Assembly (NCBI GenBank): GCA_020049775.1
Contig: JAGVLO010000003.1
Location: forward strand, 186,001 to 250,000
Length of the DNA stretch: 64,000 bases
From: Alphaproteobacteria bacterium
GTDB taxonomy: Bacteria > Pseudomonadota > Alphaproteobacteria > Rickettsiales > SXRF01
Direction: 5' to 3'
Shown: piece by piece, positions 1-7,443 of the stretch
Layout of the letters: each line of letters opens with the position of its first letter
Position numbering within the stretch: the stretch's first letter is position 1
The notes under the pieces: generated by a model
Databases searched by the model: none
Told to the model about the DNA's origin: nothing
The model's input: the letters and a program-made list of their open reading frames with translations, nothing else
Program-made: the position numbers and the translations under genes

Positions 1-1107
1 TTAAGCGATGCCGGGTTAGCCTACGATGATCTCGTATATGAAGATTCCAAAGCGGAGTGGAAAAGCCCTGCTCCTTATACATTGAAAGATTTGAAAGCTA
101 AAACCTCTGTCGGGGTTGGAATGGTTAGTTTTTTCACTGGTTGTGGGGGAATGGATTTAGGCTTTGAATCTCAAGGATTTGAACATGATGCGGCATTTGA
201 AATCAATGAGCTGTTTTGCAAGACATTGAGGAAAAATCGTCCGAATTGGAAGATTTATGGTCCTCCTATTAGCTCAGGAGATGTTTCCAACTTTGAAGAA
301 ATCAATGATGCACTATCTAAAATAATTACAAAGCCATACGATGGTATTTTTATTGGCGGACCGCCATGCCAACCATTTTCAATAGCCTCGAATCAAAGAT
401 TTTCTAAATCCGGGGAAAATTTTAAACGGGTGGGATTCGCTCATGATAAAAACGGCAATCTTCTTTTTGACTACGTAAACCTGATTATTGAATTTCAGCC
501 AAAAGCATTTGTTATAGAGAATGTCCCCGGGTTAAGGGATCTTGATGATGGGAAGCAATTAACGCAAGCTATCAGCTTGTTGAGCGAGGCAGGCTATAAT
601 GTATTAGAGCCTATGGTTCTTGATGCCGCTGATTATCGTGTTCCACAATTCAGGCAACGGTTATTTGTAATTGGTTCCAGAACCAAAAAACCCTTTACTC
701 CTCCTAAGCCTTCGCTTGAAAAAATCGGGTGCGGCTCTGTTTTAATCAATACAAAAGCTTCTAAGCATAACGTTGAAACGAGAGAGCATAAAGCTGAGTC
801 TATCAAAAGGTATATGAAGCTGAAATATGGTCAGCGAGATCAATTGGGACGGGTTGATAGATTGAACCCGGCGCTTCCCTCTAAAACAGTCATTGCAGGA
901 GGGACTAACGGTGGTGGAAGGTCTCATTTGCATCCTGAGATACCGAGGACGCTTAGTGTGCGTGAATGCGCTCGATTGCAAACTTTTCCTGACGATTATG
1001 TATTTTTAGGCCCATCTGCGCGGCAATTTACGCAGGTTGGAAATGCTGTGCCTCCGGTTCTGGCGGCTCAAATTGCAGCAGCAATTAGATCATCATTTTT
1101 TGATTGA
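1..1107 (+). CDS. DNA (cytosine-5-)-methyltransferase, 5' end outside window
   Basis: Transfers a methyl group from AdoMet to C5 of cytosine in a specific DNA site; probably the modification half of a restriction-modification system. The frame is open from base 1, so the true start is probably upstream; a TTG at 82 is a weaker alternative giving 341 aa. The family motifs appear in order: motif I FFTGCGGMDLGF, motif IV GGPPCQPFS with the catalytic Cys, motif VI ENV, motif VIII QFRQR, a target-recognition stretch, motif IX (RECARLQTFPD) and motif X VGNAVPP. The gene is A+T-rich like the rest of the island and converges on an HNH endonuclease gene 177 bp away. The family is certain; the recognition site cannot be read from the sequence. 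Confidence 0.93.
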   Translation, partial: LSDAGLAYDDLVYEDSKAEWKSPAPYTLKDLKAKTSVGVGMVSFFTGCGGMDLGFESQGFEHDAAFEINELFCKTLRKNRPNWKIYGPPISSGDVSNFEEINDALSKIITKPYDGIFIGGPPCQPFSIASNQRFSKSGENFKRVGFAHDKNGNLLFDYVNLIIEFQPKAFVIENVPGLRDLDDGKQLTQAISLLSEAGYNVLEPMVLDAADYRVPQFRQRLFVIGSRTKKPFTPPKPSLEKIGCGSVLINTKASKHNVETREHKAESIKRYMKLKYGQRDQLGRVDRLNPALPSKTVIAGGTNGGGRSHLHPEIPRTLSVRECARLQTFPDDYVFLGPSARQFTQVGNAVPPVLAAQIAAAIRSSFFD

Positions 1108-1284
1108 TCCTATATTTAAACTAATGCTTCCAAAAATCGCATCGTCTTATGTTGTGACGGTGGTACCAATTTAGAATTTTACTATGGAAAGTAGTCACAA
1201 TTCGGGAATGCAGCCTTAAAAGCACCTCTCAAGTTCAGAAAAAACTTCAAAAGCGCTTAAAATAGCATCTTTTTGCCTGATTAT

Positions 1285-2106
1285 TTACATTCTAGAAGAC
1301 TTATAAACATGCAGGTTATGCCACGCTAGAAACTTTTTCTGATTGGGATGAAAATTTCCTACATTCTTTGGACTAATGCCCCAGCACTGTAACGCCTCTT
1401 TTGCTTGATCGGATAAGAGCATATCGCCATTGCCAGCGAAACTTAGATGTCCACGATCAAAGAGCCTGTCAATGTGTGGGGATAGTAAGAGACCATTGTA
1501 GCCATCCAAGCGCTCTTTATCATTACATTTATTCCACGGCTTTATGTGGCTGGCAATCAGCAAATTTGTATTTTTTAGTCCAGTTATGCGACATTGCTTC
1601 TCAATGCAAATAACGGCTTCCCTGAATTGGCCTTGTCCCATTCGTGCATTTATAAGCCGTTCTTTTTCTGTGGGAGGAAGACTTGAGTTTTCAATCTCAC
1701 GAATGTCTTTTTGCAATTCATGCTCGGGGAAAGTGCCTTGGCGAAGGCGTTGTGCAAATTCTTCATGGATTGCCCGCTGTTCTTCCAAACTGCCTTTACC
1801 CTTTGTGTTATAATAGCGGATGTGTTGATCTAAAGCAGAAAGAGCTTTTGCTAATGCTGTTGCTCCATCCTTCCCTTCGCTAATTCTCTCTAAAAAATAG
1901 CGCGTCGCTGGGGCATTCATTGTGCGTTGGTATTGGATACCCAAGCGCATGTTCCGATAGTTGCTCAAATATGCTTTGAGCGTATTGGAAGGCATTATGC
2001 TTTGGGTCAATGCCTCCCCATGCTTTAATTCCTTATCATATACTGCTTTTGCGAGTTGATAGGCTTGCATATAGGCTGTGGGAGAGATTTTTGTGCGCGG
2101 TGCCAT
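1285..2106 (-). CDS. HNH endonuclease (HNH_2 type), likely restriction partner
   Basis: A 273-aa protein with an N-terminal helical region and a C-terminal HNH nuclease domain at about residues 165-235. Key stretches are CRITGL, ASHIKPW (the HNH histidine), NGLLLSPHIDRLFD and GHLSF, the signature of HNH_2-type endonucleases often annotated as restriction enzymes. It lies tail to tail with the C5 methyltransferase and 18 bp (10 bp for the GTG start) behind a GNAT-like ORF on the same strand. The ATG at 2106 was chosen; a GTG at 2115 would add three residues. Cleavage of unmethylated DNA is inferred from the family and the neighbour. Confidence 0.82.
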   Translation of the reverse strand: MAPRTKISPTAYMQAYQLAKAVYDKELKHGEALTQSIMPSNTLKAYLSNYRNMRLGIQYQRTMNAPATRYFLERISEGKDGATALAKALSALDQHIRYYNTKGKGSLEEQRAIHEEFAQRLRQGTFPEHELQKDIREIENSSLPPTEKERLINARMGQGQFREAVICIEKQCRITGLKNTNLLIASHIKPWNKCNDKERLDGYNGLLLSPHIDRLFDRGHLSFAGNGDMLLSDQAKEALQCWGISPKNVGNFHPNQKKFLAWHNLHVYKSSRM

Positions 2107-2124
2107 TTTGTACACTCATGTTCT

Positions 2125-2778
2125 CTATATGCGGCGCATCATTGGAATGCTTATCTCAATGCCCTGTTTGGCAATATCGCCAGCGGGCGTGTCGGCAATT
2201 TCAAATCCGTACCGTGAAAATAATTTTGCCAAATCTTCGGTAGCAGCCGTCAAGGTAATCCCGGTGCATTTAAGCTCTCTGGATATCCTTTCCACATTTG
2301 CAAGGTAAGTACCAAGTAATCCCAAGCCCTCAAAGTGCATGTGCGGATGTTGTCTCTTATCCTTTGGGATTGGCTTATAAGGATTGCTGAATTCTATATC
2401 CGCTATATGCAAGTGATTGGGATAGACATGGGCTATTAGAGTTTCTGCTACGGTATAATCCTTTCCCTCTAAGGCAAGGGTGGCATGTCCGTAGTAAACG
2501 TCAAATAAGACATCTTTCCCAAGTTGATTCCTGATACGCCTTATCAATGATGGGTCTTCATTATCGACGTATTTGGCGAGTGCTTTGGGCTCAACCGCGT
2601 CTTTTCCATCAGCAATGATGTTATCCCAGACGGACAATCCCATCGCGCATAATGCCGTGCCTTTTAGGGAGGTGATGGTGGGTAACTTGTCGCGTCCGTA
2701 TTCAGCAAAGCTTATGGCCTCAAAGCGGGTAGATAACTCATTTTTAGGCAGCGCTTGCAGAAGCAAAGAGGGAGGCAT
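2125..2778 (-). CDS. hypothetical protein, possible GNAT-like C-terminus
   Basis: A 217-aa soluble protein I do not recognise with confidence. The C-terminal part, with TGITLTAATEDLAKLFSRYG, resembles the last strand and helix of GNAT acetyltransferases, where a helix precedes a '.GF' turn; the acetyl-CoA loop is not obvious. ATG 2778 has GGAAG seven bases upstream. The frame is also open further up (TTG 2796), and the residues there (YGRPSMPPSLLLQAL) resemble the N-terminus of IS1182/IS5-type transposases, so the 5' end may lie on a transposon remnant. It starts about 40 bp downstream of the split tRNA-Lys and is followed by the HNH gene on the same strand. Confidence 0.55.
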   Translation of the reverse strand: MPPSLLLQALPKNELSTRFEAISFAEYGRDKLPTITSLKGTALCAMGLSVWDNIIADGKDAVEPKALAKYVDNEDPSLIRRIRNQLGKDVLFDVYYGHATLALEGKDYTVAETLIAHVYPNHLHIADIEFSNPYKPIPKDKRQHPHMHFEGLGLLGTYLANVERISRELKCTGITLTAATEDLAKLFSRYGFEIADTPAGDIAKQGIEISIPMMRRI

Positions 2779-2816
2779 AGACGGTCTTCCATACAAGCAT
2801 TTGATTTTTATTGGAA

Positions 2817-3124
2817 TGGTGGGCCGTGCTGGGATCGAACCAGCGACCTATTGATTACTCCACTACTACGGCTTTAGCCGCCTTACCGAAGTAAGTTTGT
2901 AGCCCGGACTATCTCATCGTCATGTGCCTTTTAAAGGCATTTAGACGGGCACCGTATAGTCTCTACACCTTCTTTGACATTTCTGCCAAAGCTTGGCTCG
3001 GGATTGCCAACAGCATGACCTGTAAGGGTTCCCCGAATTTGATGCCTTTTTCACTCTTTGGTTTCCCAACGAGGCTCCTAATTAAGTCAAGAGTCAACCG
3101 CTCTACCAACTGAGCTAACGGCCC
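2817..3124 (-). tRNA. tRNA-Lys(CTT), split by a group I intron
   Basis: Exon 1 is 3090-3124 and exon 2 is 2817-2857, with CCA encoded at 2817-2819. The spliced molecule has a 7-bp acceptor stem GGGCCGT/ACGGCCC, D arm GCTC-AGTTGGTA-GAGC, anticodon arm GTTGA-CTCTTAA-TCAAT with anticodon CTT, and T arm GCTGG-TTCGATC-CCAGC. All stems are complete, so the gene should be functional after splicing. The interruption falls between anticodon bases 35 and 36. The gene is carried inside the integrated island, on the opposite strand from the tRNA-Lys 3' fragment at 5555-5600, and differs from that fragment only by a compensating base-pair swap in the T stem. Confidence 0.93.
2858..3089 (-). ncRNA. group I intron in tRNA-Lys (IC3-like), 232 nt
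   Basis: A self-splicing intron is read from its core helices. P1 pairs exon CTCT and intron TGA with TTA-GGAG, placing a U-G wobble at the 5' splice site. P3 is GGCATC/GGTGCC, P4 TCGGG/CCCGA and P6 GCCAA/TTGGC. P7 is GACTA (plus-strand 2957-2961) with TAGTC (2907-2911), inside conserved blocks resembling AGAGACTA and GATAGTCC. P8 is the hairpin at 2925-2939. P9 hairpins include CTTAC-TTCG-GTAAG. The last intron base is G (omega-G) and the last base of exon 1 is U, as the splicing chemistry requires. No homing-endonuclease ORF fits inside. The size matches tRNA introns of Agrobacterium, Azoarcus and cyanobacteria. Subgroup assignment is inferred. Confidence 0.92.
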
Positions 3125-3686
3125 ACTGCTTATGAAAGCCCTGAATTTCTAAGAGATGGTGCGAGCAAAGTAAAGCCCAGACTCATAATTTAACGATACA
3201 AAAATACAATTTTCAGCATATACATTGGCTTAGGACGCTTTTTACAAAAGAAAACCTTACAAGCTTTTCAGGCAAATAGGATACCAAACTACCCCGAGCA
3301 TCTTATGCATCGCTTAAAAGCGACGATAATAGCTCTAAATAGTATTTAGGCGTAGGGAGTGCACATGCAAAGAATAAATAGTAATGGAACTTGCCGTTTT
3401 GCTGATTGTACGTTTCCTAAGCCGCGCTCTAAAGACTTGCAGTTATCAATTCGTAGGGTGCGGCCTCCATTGTTTAAACGGTTAAACACTAGGCAATTTT
3501 TTATTGCTTTTAAGCAATATCTTATGGCATAAAATGGGGGTGCTTGTTGGCAAGCCTTCTCGTTCGTGTAAGATTTCATCAGCCAACCGATAGATAATAT
3601 AACCTTATGCCAAGCTTATTATCTGAGCAAAGATTACGAACGCAAATATCCTAGATAATAAACTTGGTCAGCATAAGGATTATGTC
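3125..3686. other. island intergenic region, no convincing gene
   Basis: About 560 A+T-rich bases between the split tRNA-Lys and the next gene. A 77-codon minus-strand ORF (3346-3579) has no ribosome-binding site and no recognisable composition, so it is not called. The right end holds the long inverted repeat listed separately. The tRNA promoter should lie just right of 3124 on the minus strand, but I could not place its elements with confidence. Confidence 0.5.
3603..3678 (+). promoter_or_regulatory. inverted repeat covering the SD of the next gene
   Basis: The left arm (3603-3627, starting CCTTATGCCAAGCTTATT) and the right arm (3650-3678, ending TTGGTCAGCATAAGG) are imperfect reverse complements around a loop of about 22 nt. 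The outermost pairing, CCTTATGC/GCATAAGG, includes the AAGG of the Shine-Dalgarno sequence (3675-3679) in front of ATG 3687. In the leader RNA this would hide the ribosome-binding site. The arms could instead be a dimeric repressor operator. The symmetry is seen directly; the regulatory role is inferred. Confidence 0.5.
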
Positions 3687-4166
3687 ATGACACCTATCGA
3701 ATACTTCAAACTCCAAGCTAAAAACATGTTCAGGGATTATAAAACTCAAACATCCTACATTGATGATGTGGATGGTAATTCCTACTTTAAATACGATCCA
3801 AAATATTTCGATATAGATAGTATTTTCTTAAGCTATCACGGCTTCTTTGATGAGGGGTGGGATGAGAAAAATCTTAGTTTAATGCAGATTCAACATCTCC
3901 TTGCATATATGCTCGGATTTGAGAAATGGGCAGATTTAGCAAAGGCTTCGGAAGCCGAATTAGAACTCGCAAAACTGCTGTTCGATCATCAAGATAAGAT
4001 CAGTTTGGATGATTGGGAAATGTATATCGGGGATGTAGAGCATGATAATAGAACGCCTCTTGATACTGAGGCTAGAATAGGAATATTCAACATGGTTTTT
4101 GCCAACGTAGAGGGACACAGTAGCTCTTTCGGGGGTTATCGCATAACTAAACAAAATCTACTTTAG
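3687..4166 (+). CDS. conserved hypothetical protein
   Basis: A 159-aa soluble, acidic protein that starts MTPIEYFKLQAKNMFRDYKT, continues through aromatic-rich YFKYDPKYFDIDSIF and a helical EAELELAKLLFDHQDKIS, then a DWEMYIGDVEHDNRT stretch. It has no signal peptide, membrane segment or catalytic motif I can name. It resembles a family of uncharacterised proteins scattered across accessory regions, but I know no function for it. AAGGA sits eight bases before the ATG, inside the inverted repeat described above. It lies between the split tRNA-Lys and the integrase, so it is island cargo. It could be an immunity or anti-phage component, but nothing in the sequence proves that. Confidence 0.7.
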   Translation: MTPIEYFKLQAKNMFRDYKTQTSYIDDVDGNSYFKYDPKYFDIDSIFLSYHGFFDEGWDEKNLSLMQIQHLLAYMLGFEKWADLAKASEAELELAKLLFDHQDKISLDDWEMYIGDVEHDNRTPLDTEARIGIFNMVFANVEGHSSSFGGYRITKQNLL

Positions 4167-4195
4167 GCATTTAAGTACATGCAATTGGGACGTCA

Positions 4196-5395
4196 TCAAT
4201 CCGCTTTGATGACGTCCATTTTCTTCTCTTCCATTGCAGTTGAAATGGCATTTCCTATAAGGCTAACAGCTTCCTTAAGCGCGGAATTATTTAGATGTGC
4301 GTAACGGGCTGTAGTGCTGGTTTGTGAATGCCCAAGTAGCCCGCCGATAATTGGTAAACTCAGGCCGTTAGCAACAGCAATGGATGCGAAGGTATGGCGT
4401 AAATCATGCATTCTTACATCTTCAATTTTTGCGAGTTTACGAACACGGCACCAAGACTTCTCCAGATTAACTAAATGTGTATTTTCTTCCCTACCAACAA
4501 TTACATAGGGATTAGCCGGATTTCTTTGGGGGTTTTCAAAAAGGGTTTCTAATATCGTTATGGCATCCAATGGCAGATAGACGAATTTTTCGCCTGTTTT
4601 TGAATCCGGTAAATTAAGCAGTCGATTGTCCAAATCGACATATTGCCATTTAAGCGTAAGTATTTCTGAAAGTCGGCTTCCGGTGAACATGATAAGACGA
4701 ATAGCTGCTGCTGCGCTTGGCAATATGGTTTTATTTGCTTCACAGTTATTTAATACCGAATTCAGGGTCTTTATTTCCTCCATCGATAGATAGCGTTTGC
4801 GTTTCTTTTCTGCATATCTTTTGAGATGACGACAAGGATTGGTATTGTCCGGTCGGTAGTTCCAAAGCTCGGCAAGGTTGAATGCTTTTGAGAGAAGAGC
4901 TAAACAGCGGTTGGCGGCTGTAGGAACGTGTGACAACGCAGCATGAATAGTGGCTATGTCATTTCGGGTAACACTGGAAACCTTGCAGTTACCGATGCGT
5001 GGCAGGATATAGTTTTGCCACATGCTTTCATCAATTTTAGCGCTGCTCGGCTTCTTTTGGGTTTTTGCGTGTTCTTTTAAGTAACGTTCGGATAGCTCTT
5101 TGACTGTAACCATATGACGGCGTGTTGATTTATCAGCCGATGGATCGCCGCCTTTGGCAATTTCAGCTTGCCATTCAATAGCAATAAGCCTTGCCTGATC
5201 GCATGTCATTGTGCCAAATACGCCGATTACAGGCCGACGTTGACGGAAATCCTTAGTTAGGTAGTAATAAAGAAAGACGCGCTTGCCTTTAGGGGTAATT
5301 TTGCAGTGAAAGCCCTTGATCTCGTTGTCCCAGACAAGCTTGTCTTTTAGGCCAGGTTCGAGGGATTTAACAAGAGTGGATGTCAGTTTTGGCAT
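4196..5395 (-). CDS. int: tyrosine recombinase / phage integrase
   Basis: A 399-aa integrase of the tRNA-targeting island type. The N-terminal arm-binding region (about residues 5-85, with KGFHCKITPKGKRVF and YYYLTKDFRQRRPVIG) is followed by a SAM-like core-binding domain (about 95-190). The catalytic domain then carries Arg in FTGSRLSEILTLKW, His-x-x-Arg in HDLRHTFAS, His in GLLGHSQ and the nucleophilic Tyr in TARYAHL, so all catalytic residues are present. ATG 5395 (MPKLTSTLVKSLEPG) matches the usual start of the family; the frame extends to TTG 5479 without good support. The gene begins about 160 bp from the tRNA-Lys 3' fragment, its expected attachment site. Confidence 0.93.
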   Translation of the reverse strand: MPKLTSTLVKSLEPGLKDKLVWDNEIKGFHCKITPKGKRVFLYYYLTKDFRQRRPVIGVFGTMTCDQARLIAIEWQAEIAKGGDPSADKSTRRHMVTVKELSERYLKEHAKTQKKPSSAKIDESMWQNYILPRIGNCKVSSVTRNDIATIHAALSHVPTAANRCLALLSKAFNLAELWNYRPDNTNPCRHLKRYAEKKRKRYLSMEEIKTLNSVLNNCEANKTILPSAAAAIRLIMFTGSRLSEILTLKWQYVDLDNRLLNLPDSKTGEKFVYLPLDAITILETLFENPQRNPANPYVIVGREENTHLVNLEKSWCRVRKLAKIEDVRMHDLRHTFASIAVANGLSLPIIGGLLGHSQTSTTARYAHLNNSALKEAVSLIGNAISTAMEEKKMDVIKAD

Positions 5396-5554
5396 AAGTC
5401 GTTCTAAGTATTTGCTAAGTAGTAATGTGGTGGATAAACCTGATACCACGATACTAATTTCGCTGAACGACCATATCAATTAAATTGCTGTATTATATAA
5501 AAAAAGATCAAGATGATAAAGGCTGGAACAGAATGGATAAACGGGTTACAGATT

Positions 5555-5600
5555 ACTCTTAATCAATAGGTCGCAGGTTCGATCCCTGCACGGCCCACCA
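5555..5600 (+). other. attR: displaced 3' part of tRNA-Lys(CTT)
   Basis: A 46-nt block running from the last base of the anticodon stem through the T arm (GCAGG-TTCGATC-CCTGC), acceptor strand ACGGCCC and encoded CCA of a tRNA-Lys(CTT). No 5' half precedes it, so it cannot be a working tRNA. Its position next to the integrase gene and at the island/core boundary fits an attR core duplicated when the island integrated at the anticodon loop of a chromosomal tRNA-Lys gene. The intact regenerated gene is expected left of the window, on the plus strand. Confidence 0.85.
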
Positions 5601-5861
5601 CTTTCCTACGATTAGCCTTGACTTGCCTTGTTTTGGGGTCTATTGTGGCCACGAGTTTGGTTTTACTCTTTATTGATGACAGTTGACGCTTGGAGCTTAG
5701 CCCGAGCTTGTGCCGAAGGCACAATATCTAAGATAATCCTTTCGGTGTTCTTACATTTCCCCTGACGTTTCAAAAAGAGGCAAGGTTTATGCCTTTAATT
5801 TCAGACTCGATGCTTCCTGCATGGTGCAGGCGGCAATGTAATACTAAAAAGGATGTTTGTT
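5601..5861 (+). other. leader region of the cold-shock gene
   Basis: About 260 bases without an ORF, between the attachment site and the cold-shock gene. A sigma70-like candidate promoter lies near its left end. A perfect hairpin TTGTGCC-GAA-GGCACAA lies at 5708-5724, without a following T-tract. Long structured leaders that control translation at low temperature are known for cspA-type genes; that this leader acts so is inferred. Confidence 0.4.
5618..5646 (+). promoter_or_regulatory. candidate sigma70 promoter for cold-shock gene
   Basis: TTGACT (5618-5623), a 17-bp spacer and TATTGT (5641-5646). This is a good match to -35/-10 consensus but lies about 215 bp before the start codon, so it implies a long 5' leader. 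It was found by eye only. Confidence 0.3.
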
Positions 5862-6068
5862 ATGGCTACTGGTACAGTTAAATGGTTCAACCCGATGAAG
5901 GGTTTTGGTTTTATTCAGCCTGATAACGGCGGCGCTGATGCGTTCGTTCATATCAGTGCTCTTGAGCGTGCTGGTCTCACCACCTTGAACGAAGGCGCTC
6001 GCGTCACTTATGACCTGGCGACTGAAAAAGGTAAGACTTCAGCTGTTAATTTGAAGCTTGCTGCTTAA
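5862..6068 (+). CDS. cold-shock protein, single CSD domain
   Basis: A 68-aa CspA-family nucleic-acid chaperone that binds single-stranded RNA/DNA through an OB fold. RNP1 is KGFGFIQP and RNP2 is DAFVHISAL; the start MATGTVKWFN is standard. ATG 5862 was chosen because AAGGA lies eight bases upstream and the family begins there; an in-frame ATG at 5853 would only add MFV. It is the first core-chromosome gene after the island boundary and is followed by a strong terminator, so it is probably a single-gene transcript. Confidence 0.96.
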   Translation: MATGTVKWFNPMKGFGFIQPDNGGADAFVHISALERAGLTTLNEGARVTYDLATEKGKTSAVNLKLAA

Positions 6069-6090
6069 TACAGCGCAATAACGTATGATC

Positions 6091-6128
6091 AATGCCACGG
6101 CGGAGTAAAATCCACCGTGGCATTTTTT
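6091..6128 (+). terminator. Rho-independent terminator after cold-shock gene
   Basis: A stem of AATGCCACGG paired with CCGTGGCATT, a loop of about 14 nt, then a T-run. It lies 22 bases after the cold-shock stop codon. Confidence 0.88.
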
Positions 6129-6196
6129 ATTGCAGGCGGCATTACATGGTCGCTTAGCATTGTTTTTTTGACGGCACATGTTGTATCCTGCACAGC

Positions 6197-7387
6197 ATGG
6201 GACACGCACTGATTGACACTATTATCGCCAGCATCGTAACCGCCTTCGTATTTGGCTTGCTGGCAAAAAAGCTGAAACTACCTGCCATGCTTGGTTACCT
6301 GCTAGCGGGCGTTGCCATCGGGCCGTTTACGCCCGGCTTTGTTGCCGATGCCAATGTCGCCAAGGAACTGGCGGAAGTAGGCATCATATTGCTGATGTTC
6401 GGCGTCGGCTTACATTTTTCCATGCGTGATTTGCTTAATGTAAAAAGAATCGCACTTCCGGGCGCGCTGGCGCAGATTGTGGTGGCGACTATTGTTGGCG
6501 CAGTGACGGCCGATTATCTCGGCTATACATTTGTGCAGGGACTTATTTTTGGTTTTTCCCTGTCGGTGGCAAGCACCGTGGTGCTGCTGCGCTCACTGGA
6601 ACAGCGCGGACTGCTGGAAAGCGACGGCGGGAAAATTGCCATTGGCTGGCTGGTTGTGGAAGACGTTGCCATGGTGCTGGCGCTGGTGATGCTGCCGGTA
6701 ATTGCCGGTATGTCGCATGCCGATGCGGCACTTGATATTTCGCTTATCGCCTCCACCCTGCTTGCGACATTGTTCAAGATAGGCGGGTTTTTTGCCTGCA
6801 TGCTGCTGGTGGGGCGGCGCTTTCTGCCGTGGTTGCTGACACAGCTGGAAGAAGCGCATTCCTCGGAACTCAGCACACTGGGTACGCTTGCCATCGCGCT
6901 TGGCTTTGCCACCATTGCCTATAGTGTTTTCGATGCGTCGCTGGCGTTGGGCGCATTCCTTGCCGGTACGATGCTCAACGAAAGCGAAATCGGGCGTCGC
7001 TCGGCGGTCAATTCCCTGCCCATGCGTGATGCGTTTTCGGTGCTGTTTTTTGTATCGGTGGGCATGTTGTTTGATCCGGCCACATTATTTACCCAGACGG
7101 CGGCGGTGCTGGTGACGCTTGCCATCATCGTGCTGGTAAAAAGCGCCGTGGCGCTGGCCATTACGCGGCTTTTCCAGCAATCGCGAGAGGTCAGTTATAC
7201 CATTGCCATCGGGCTGGCGCAGATTGGCGAGTTTTCATTCATCCTCGGTGGCCTTGCGCTGGCTAACGGTATGTTCACGCAGGAGCTGTACAACCTGATT
7301 CTCGCGGGCGCGATGCTGTCGATTATGGTTAATCCGTTTTTATTCCGTGCCTACAGCTCTTGCCGCAAGCCGGACAAAGCAGCCTGA
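6197..7387 (+). CDS. Kef-type monovalent cation:proton antiporter
   Basis: A 396-aa inner-membrane protein of the CPA2 family with about 11-12 hydrophobic segments. Recognisable stretches are KLPAMLGYLLAGVAIGPFTPG near the N-terminus, GVGLHFS, SVASTVVLLRSLEQRG and a later ALGAFLAGTML. It ends soon after the last membrane segment, so it lacks the C-terminal TrkA-N/RCK nucleotide-gating domain of KefB/KefC. It therefore resembles a short ungated exchanger. It stands alone between the cold-shock terminator and a minus-strand gene; ion specificity (K+ or Na+) cannot be told from the sequence. Confidence 0.88.
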   Translation: MGHALIDTIIASIVTAFVFGLLAKKLKLPAMLGYLLAGVAIGPFTPGFVADANVAKELAEVGIILLMFGVGLHFSMRDLLNVKRIALPGALAQIVVATIVGAVTADYLGYTFVQGLIFGFSLSVASTVVLLRSLEQRGLLESDGGKIAIGWLVVEDVAMVLALVMLPVIAGMSHADAALDISLIASTLLATLFKIGGFFACMLLVGRRFLPWLLTQLEEAHSSELSTLGTLAIALGFATIAYSVFDASLALGAFLAGTMLNESEIGRRSAVNSLPMRDAFSVLFFVSVGMLFDPATLFTQTAAVLVTLAIIVLVKSAVALAITRLFQQSREVSYTIAIGLAQIGEFSFILGGLALANGMFTQELYNLILAGAMLSIMVNPFLFRAYSSCRKPDKAA

Positions 7388-7443
7388 ATTATCTTTGGCG
7401 GTCGGAGGATTAATATCCGAAAATGGTTCTAAAAGAGGCCTCC

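Noticed and set aside
2573-2854. Plus-strand ORF ending in MVGRAGIEPATY
   Set aside because: This ending is the usual false translation of the antisense strand of a tRNA 3' end; here it crosses the end of the split tRNA-Lys.
3346-3579. 77-codon minus-strand ORF in the island
   Set aside because: No ribosome-binding site, no homology, unlikely composition.
5708-5724. Hairpin TTGTGCC-GAA-GGCACAA as a terminator
   Set aside because: No T-tract follows. It is more likely part of the cold-shock leader structure.
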